Origin: JAVBKB01 sp031554275
GTDB lineage: Bacteria > Bacillota > Bacilli > JARBTR01
DNA: 17,029 nucleotides
Assembly (NCBI GenBank): GCA_031554275.1
Contig: JAVBKB010000026.1
Coordinates: forward strand, 1 to 17,029
Reading direction: 5' to 3'
This document shows positions 14,958-17,029 of this stretch, one piece after another. The translations under genes and the position numbers were made by a program. How positions within the stretch are numbered: position 1 is the first letter of the stretch; every line of letters begins with the position of its first letter. Below the pieces are notes generated by a model. That model made no database searches and was not told the origin of the DNA. It was given only the letters and a program-made list of their open reading frames with translations.

Positions 14958-15052
14958 GAATTAAATACCTACCCTCTTCAAAAAACATACTTGTGAATTT
15001 ATTCTACCAAATTTTCATTTGCAAATCATCCTGATCAAATACATAATACTTA

Positions 15053-15058
15053 TATAAT
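15053..15058 (+). promoter_or_regulatory. -10 element of the CYTH gene
   Basis: A perfect TATAAT, placed to give a leader of about 16-20 nt before the ATG at 15081. The -35 candidate CCTGAT at a 17-nt distance is poor. Confidence 0.45.
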
Positions 15059-15080
15059 CGAATTTACACAGGAGTTAAAA

Positions 15081-15659
15081 ATGTCGGAGCAAAAAGAAAT
15101 AGAATTCAAAAACCTGCTAACTGAATCAGAGTTCATTAGATTATTGACAACATTCAACATCCACGAGACAGACTTTCACCAGCAAACGAATTACTATTTT
15201 GAAACGGAGAACTTCTCCCTCAAAGCATTGCAGATGGCACTTCGTGTTCGTCAAAAAAACGACCAATATGAACTCACTTTAAAGCAACCTGCACTAGATC
15301 AAATAGGCTTGTTAGAAACCAACCAGCCCATTACCTCCGAACAAGCAATGAGCTTTATTAATCATTGTGAGGTCCCTTCTGGTGAAGTAGCGGGCAAGTT
15401 ACAAACAATTTCACCCTCAATGAACTTTACTTGTTTTGGCAAATTGGACACAGAGCGTGCAGAAATCGAATACCAAAACGGTATACTGGTTTTCGACAAA
15501 AGTCGCTACCTCAATTCAGAAGATTTTGAGCTAGAATATGAGGTTTCTGATTTCGATAAAGGCAAGGCAACCTTCGAGGCATTACTTGACACATTGCAAA
15601 TCCCTTCAAGAAAGACCAAAAATAAAGTTCAAAGACTATCTGAGCGGCTTAACATGTAG
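15081..15659 (+). CDS. CYTH-domain protein (YjbK-like), triphosphate tunnel metalloenzyme fold
   Basis: A 192-residue protein of the CYTH/TTM superfamily, which folds into an eight-stranded tunnel binding polyphosphate substrates with metal. The N-terminal ExExK signature is EIEFK (6-10). Further charged strands typical of the tunnel are NYYFET (37-42), LRVRQKN, YELTLKQP, ERAEIEY and FELEYEVSDF. The enzyme class includes thiamine triphosphatases and inorganic tripolyphosphatases; the substrate of Bacillus YjbK-like members is not settled, so I give none. AGGAG lies 7 nt before the ATG. It is monocistronic: -10 upstream, strong terminator downstream. Its position between nadK and spxH matches the conserved Bacillales neighbourhood. 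Confidence 0.9.
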   Translation: MSEQKEIEFKNLLTESEFIRLLTTFNIHETDFHQQTNYYFETENFSLKALQMALRVRQKNDQYELTLKQPALDQIGLLETNQPITSEQAMSFINHCEVPSGEVAGKLQTISPSMNFTCFGKLDTERAEIEYQNGILVFDKSRYLNSEDFELEYEVSDFDKGKATFEALLDTLQIPSRKTKNKVQRLSERLNM

Positions 15660-15752
15660 CTACTGTTAGTATAAAATGCAATCATTTTCGGAAGTGCCAC
15701 TGACGCTTGAAAAAAATAAGCAATATGTACATTGCAAATTCCGACAAACCTG

Positions 15753-15792
15753 ATCCCCTGCAAAATCACGAATTAATTGCTGGGGATTTTTT
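15753..15792 (+). terminator. Rho-independent terminator of the CYTH gene
   Basis: ATCCCC (15753-15758) plus GCAA pairs with TTGC plus GGGGAT (to 15787) with one T/T mismatch, followed directly by six T. It lies about 95 nt beyond the stop codon. Confidence 0.85.
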
Positions 15793-15912
15793 CATGCAAG
15801 AAAAACAACTTGCACGCCGTCCTTACTGCTTCTAAGCAACTTTTCAACAAAGCAATAAGCATAACTCGCTACTAATCTTTCGTTATATTTTATAGAATTC
15901 TTTTTATCGAAA

Positions 15913-15955
15913 AACTCCTCGAAAATTCGTCTATTCTGTCTAGAAAACGGGAGTT
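15913..15955. repeat. Inverted repeat upstream of spxH
   Basis: AACTCC-T-CG (15913-15921) pairs with CGGGAGTT (15948-15955) as 8 bp with one bulged T. An inner TTCT/AGAA helix is possible. No T-run follows, so it is not a plain terminator, and it lies before the predicted promoters. Its role is unclear. Confidence 0.35.
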
Positions 15956-16021
15956 AGCTCATAATTTGTTCAGAATTATATAAGAAACTGTCGAACGCTG
16001 TTGAAATGTAGGTTATATCTT

Positions 16022-16050
16022 TTGAAACTTTCAAAGAGTTTTGTTAAACT
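16022..16050 (+). promoter_or_regulatory. Distal promoter candidate of spxH, with palindrome over the -35
   Basis: TTGAAA (16022-16027), a 17-nt spacer and TAAACT (16045-16050). The -35 lies within the palindrome TTTGAAACTTTCAAA (16021-16035, 7-bp arms around one base), a possible regulator site. Confidence 0.5.
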
Positions 16051-16084
16051 ATTTAAAATCGTTGAAGTATGAAAGAATTCACTT

Positions 16085-16113
16085 TTGACGAAAATATAAT
16101 TATGTCTTATTAA
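16085..16113 (+). promoter_or_regulatory. Proximal promoter candidate of spxH
   Basis: TTGACG (16085-16090), a 17-nt spacer and TATTAA (16108-16113). The -35 is near perfect and the -10 is fair. The leader would be only about 17 nt to the ATG at 16137. Confidence 0.45.
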
Positions 16114-16136
16114 ATAGTAGATAAAGGGGAAAGAGC

Positions 16137-16997
16137 ATGTCTAAAAAGAAAAAAACTAAACCATTAGAACTCTACTACTTTATCGATCCCATCAATCCAG
16201 ATTGTTGGAGTCTCGAGCCAGTGATCAAAAAACTGCAAATAAAGTTTGGGGAGTATTTCTCATTAAGGTATATCTTAACTGGAAATATTTCAACTTGGAA
16301 TATTCCATCGAACAGACATCGTGAATTAGCTGCTGTTTGGGAAACCGCTGCTAGTCGATCTGGTATGTCCTGTGATGGAGCTCTTTGGCTCGAATCGCCT
16401 ATTCATGCTCCATACAAAGCATCCGTTGCCGTCAAGGCAGCAGAAATGCAGGGGCAGCAAGCAGGGATTCAGTTTTTACGAAAAATCCAAGAGGCAGTTT
16501 TTATCCGCAAGCAGGATGTAACTGATATAGACGTCCTCGTAGAAATTGCTAAAAGCATCGGCCTTGATATTGAGGAATTCAAGCAGGATTTAAGTTCAGC
16601 AGGGGCTGCTAAAGCATTTCAATGCGATCTGAAGATATCCAGAGAAATGCATGCAGAATTTTCACCATCAATTGTTTTCTTTAACCAAAATATTTCTGAT
16701 CCCGGACTAAAGATTTCTGGCATCTACTCGTATTCTGTTTACAAACAAATTATTTCTGAAAAGCTTGGCTTTACTCCCAACGAAGCGCCATTACCCGATA
16801 TAGTGAGCTTCCTTAGAAAATACGGCACTGTTGCATCGACAGAAATTAGCGAAGTTTATGACATGAAAGAGAATGAAGTTACCTTTCAAATGAATAAAAT
16901 AATGAAAACAGGTCTGGTTGAAAAAATCCCAGCAAAGCACTGTGATTTTTGGAAGCTGTGCATCTGTTTGCAATCTCTCGCTTGGCTTAGTGCATAA
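16137..16997 (+). CDS. spxH: ClpXP adaptor protein SpxH (YjbH), atypical N-terminus
   Basis: A 286-residue DsbA-like (thioredoxin-fold) adaptor of the YjbH family, which delivers the stress regulator Spx to the ClpXP protease. Conserved landmarks are LELYYFIDP...CWSLEPVIKKL (10-33), SRSGMSCDGALW, AAEMQGQQAGIQFLRKIQEAVF, QCDLKISREM and SGIYSYSVYKQI, followed by a C-terminal winged-helix-like tail. Two features are unusual. The PLCPECW-type CxxC motif of Bacillus and Listeria reads PINPDCW here, so the first Cys is Asn20 and only Cys23 remains. The His/Cys-rich zinc-binding N-terminus of B. subtilis YjbH is replaced by a lysine run (MSKKKKTKP). The rest of the family pattern is intact, so adaptor function is likely kept, while redox or zinc sensing is probably altered (inference). 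AAAGGGGA lies 6 nt before the ATG, and a complete stop is present inside the window. Confidence 0.92.
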   Translation: MSKKKKTKPLELYYFIDPINPDCWSLEPVIKKLQIKFGEYFSLRYILTGNISTWNIPSNRHRELAAVWETAASRSGMSCDGALWLESPIHAPYKASVAVKAAEMQGQQAGIQFLRKIQEAVFIRKQDVTDIDVLVEIAKSIGLDIEEFKQDLSSAGAAKAFQCDLKISREMHAEFSPSIVFFNQNISDPGLKISGIYSYSVYKQIISEKLGFTPNEAPLPDIVSFLRKYGTVASTEISEVYDMKENEVTFQMNKIMKTGLVEKIPAKHCDFWKLCICLQSLAWLSA

Positions 16998-17029
16998 GTC
17001 GCTTCAACAGCAATAGAATTTCGCACCCG

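Larger units (their letters stand above)
15660..16136. other. Intergenic region between CYTH gene and spxH
   Basis: This 477-bp gap holds the CYTH terminator (15753-15792), a hairpin-capable stretch (15913-15955) and two promoter candidates for spxH (from 16022 and 16085). It ends with the ribosome site AAAGGGGA (16123-16130). No ORF with a ribosome site was found. Confidence 0.5.

Noticed and set aside
15793..16136. A riboswitch or T-box leader in the long gap before spxH.
   Set aside because: The T-box core and other riboswitch cores I know are not visible, the hairpin at 15913 lies upstream of the predicted promoters, and no terminator precedes the gene.

Overview
The window looks like AT-rich chromosomal DNA from a Gram-positive member of the Bacillota, most likely the order Bacillales. 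The grounds are strong GGAGG-type ribosome binding sites, several TTG/GTG starts, sigma-A-like promoters, and a recognisable spxH (yjbH) / CYTH (yjbK) / NAD kinase / RluD-type (yjbO) neighbourhood. The relQ (yjbM) gene usually found between yjbK and the NAD kinase is absent, and the CYTH gene is divergent from the NAD kinase. I cannot name the genus with confidence.

Layout. Positions 1-1597 (minus) hold most of a membrane-bound CapD/EpsC-type UDP-sugar 4,6-dehydratase, cut off by the left edge. Positions 1914-3644 (minus) hold an alpha-phosphoglucomutase (pgcA). Both fit nucleotide-sugar and surface-polysaccharide supply. A small SRPBCC/AHSA1-like gene (4049-4468, plus) follows. Next is a compact convergent restriction-modification module: a PmeII-like type II endonuclease (4970-5686, plus) and a cytosine-C5 methyltransferase with an N-terminal XRE-type helix-turn-helix (5728-7077, minus). 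The two share a strong bidirectional terminator, and a palindrome in the methyltransferase leader is a plausible autoregulatory operator. A DUF434-type protein (7379-8104, minus) and an acyl-CoA synthetase (8405-9943, minus, start corrected) follow. They are separated by a 300-bp gap with six tandem copies of a 21-22 bp unit.

Two plus-strand genes of unknown function (10113-11237 and a four-CxxC zinc-ribbon protein at 11285-11758) are probably co-transcribed. They converge on a lipoate-protein ligase (11902-12894, minus). Between them is a pair of perfect 29-bp direct repeats with a 34-bp GC-rich spacer. RluD-type pseudouridine synthase (12991-13944) and NAD kinase (14157-14957) are on the minus strand. 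A CYTH protein (15081-15659) and an SpxH/YjbH adaptor (16137-16997) are on the plus strand.

Most of the window is housekeeping. The points most worth a second look are the self-regulating-looking R-M module, the SpxH that lacks the first Cys of its CxxC motif and the His-rich N-terminus, the tandem 21-22 bp repeats, and the 29/34 bp repeat pair. I saw no tRNA, rRNA, insertion sequence, cas gene or phage gene.
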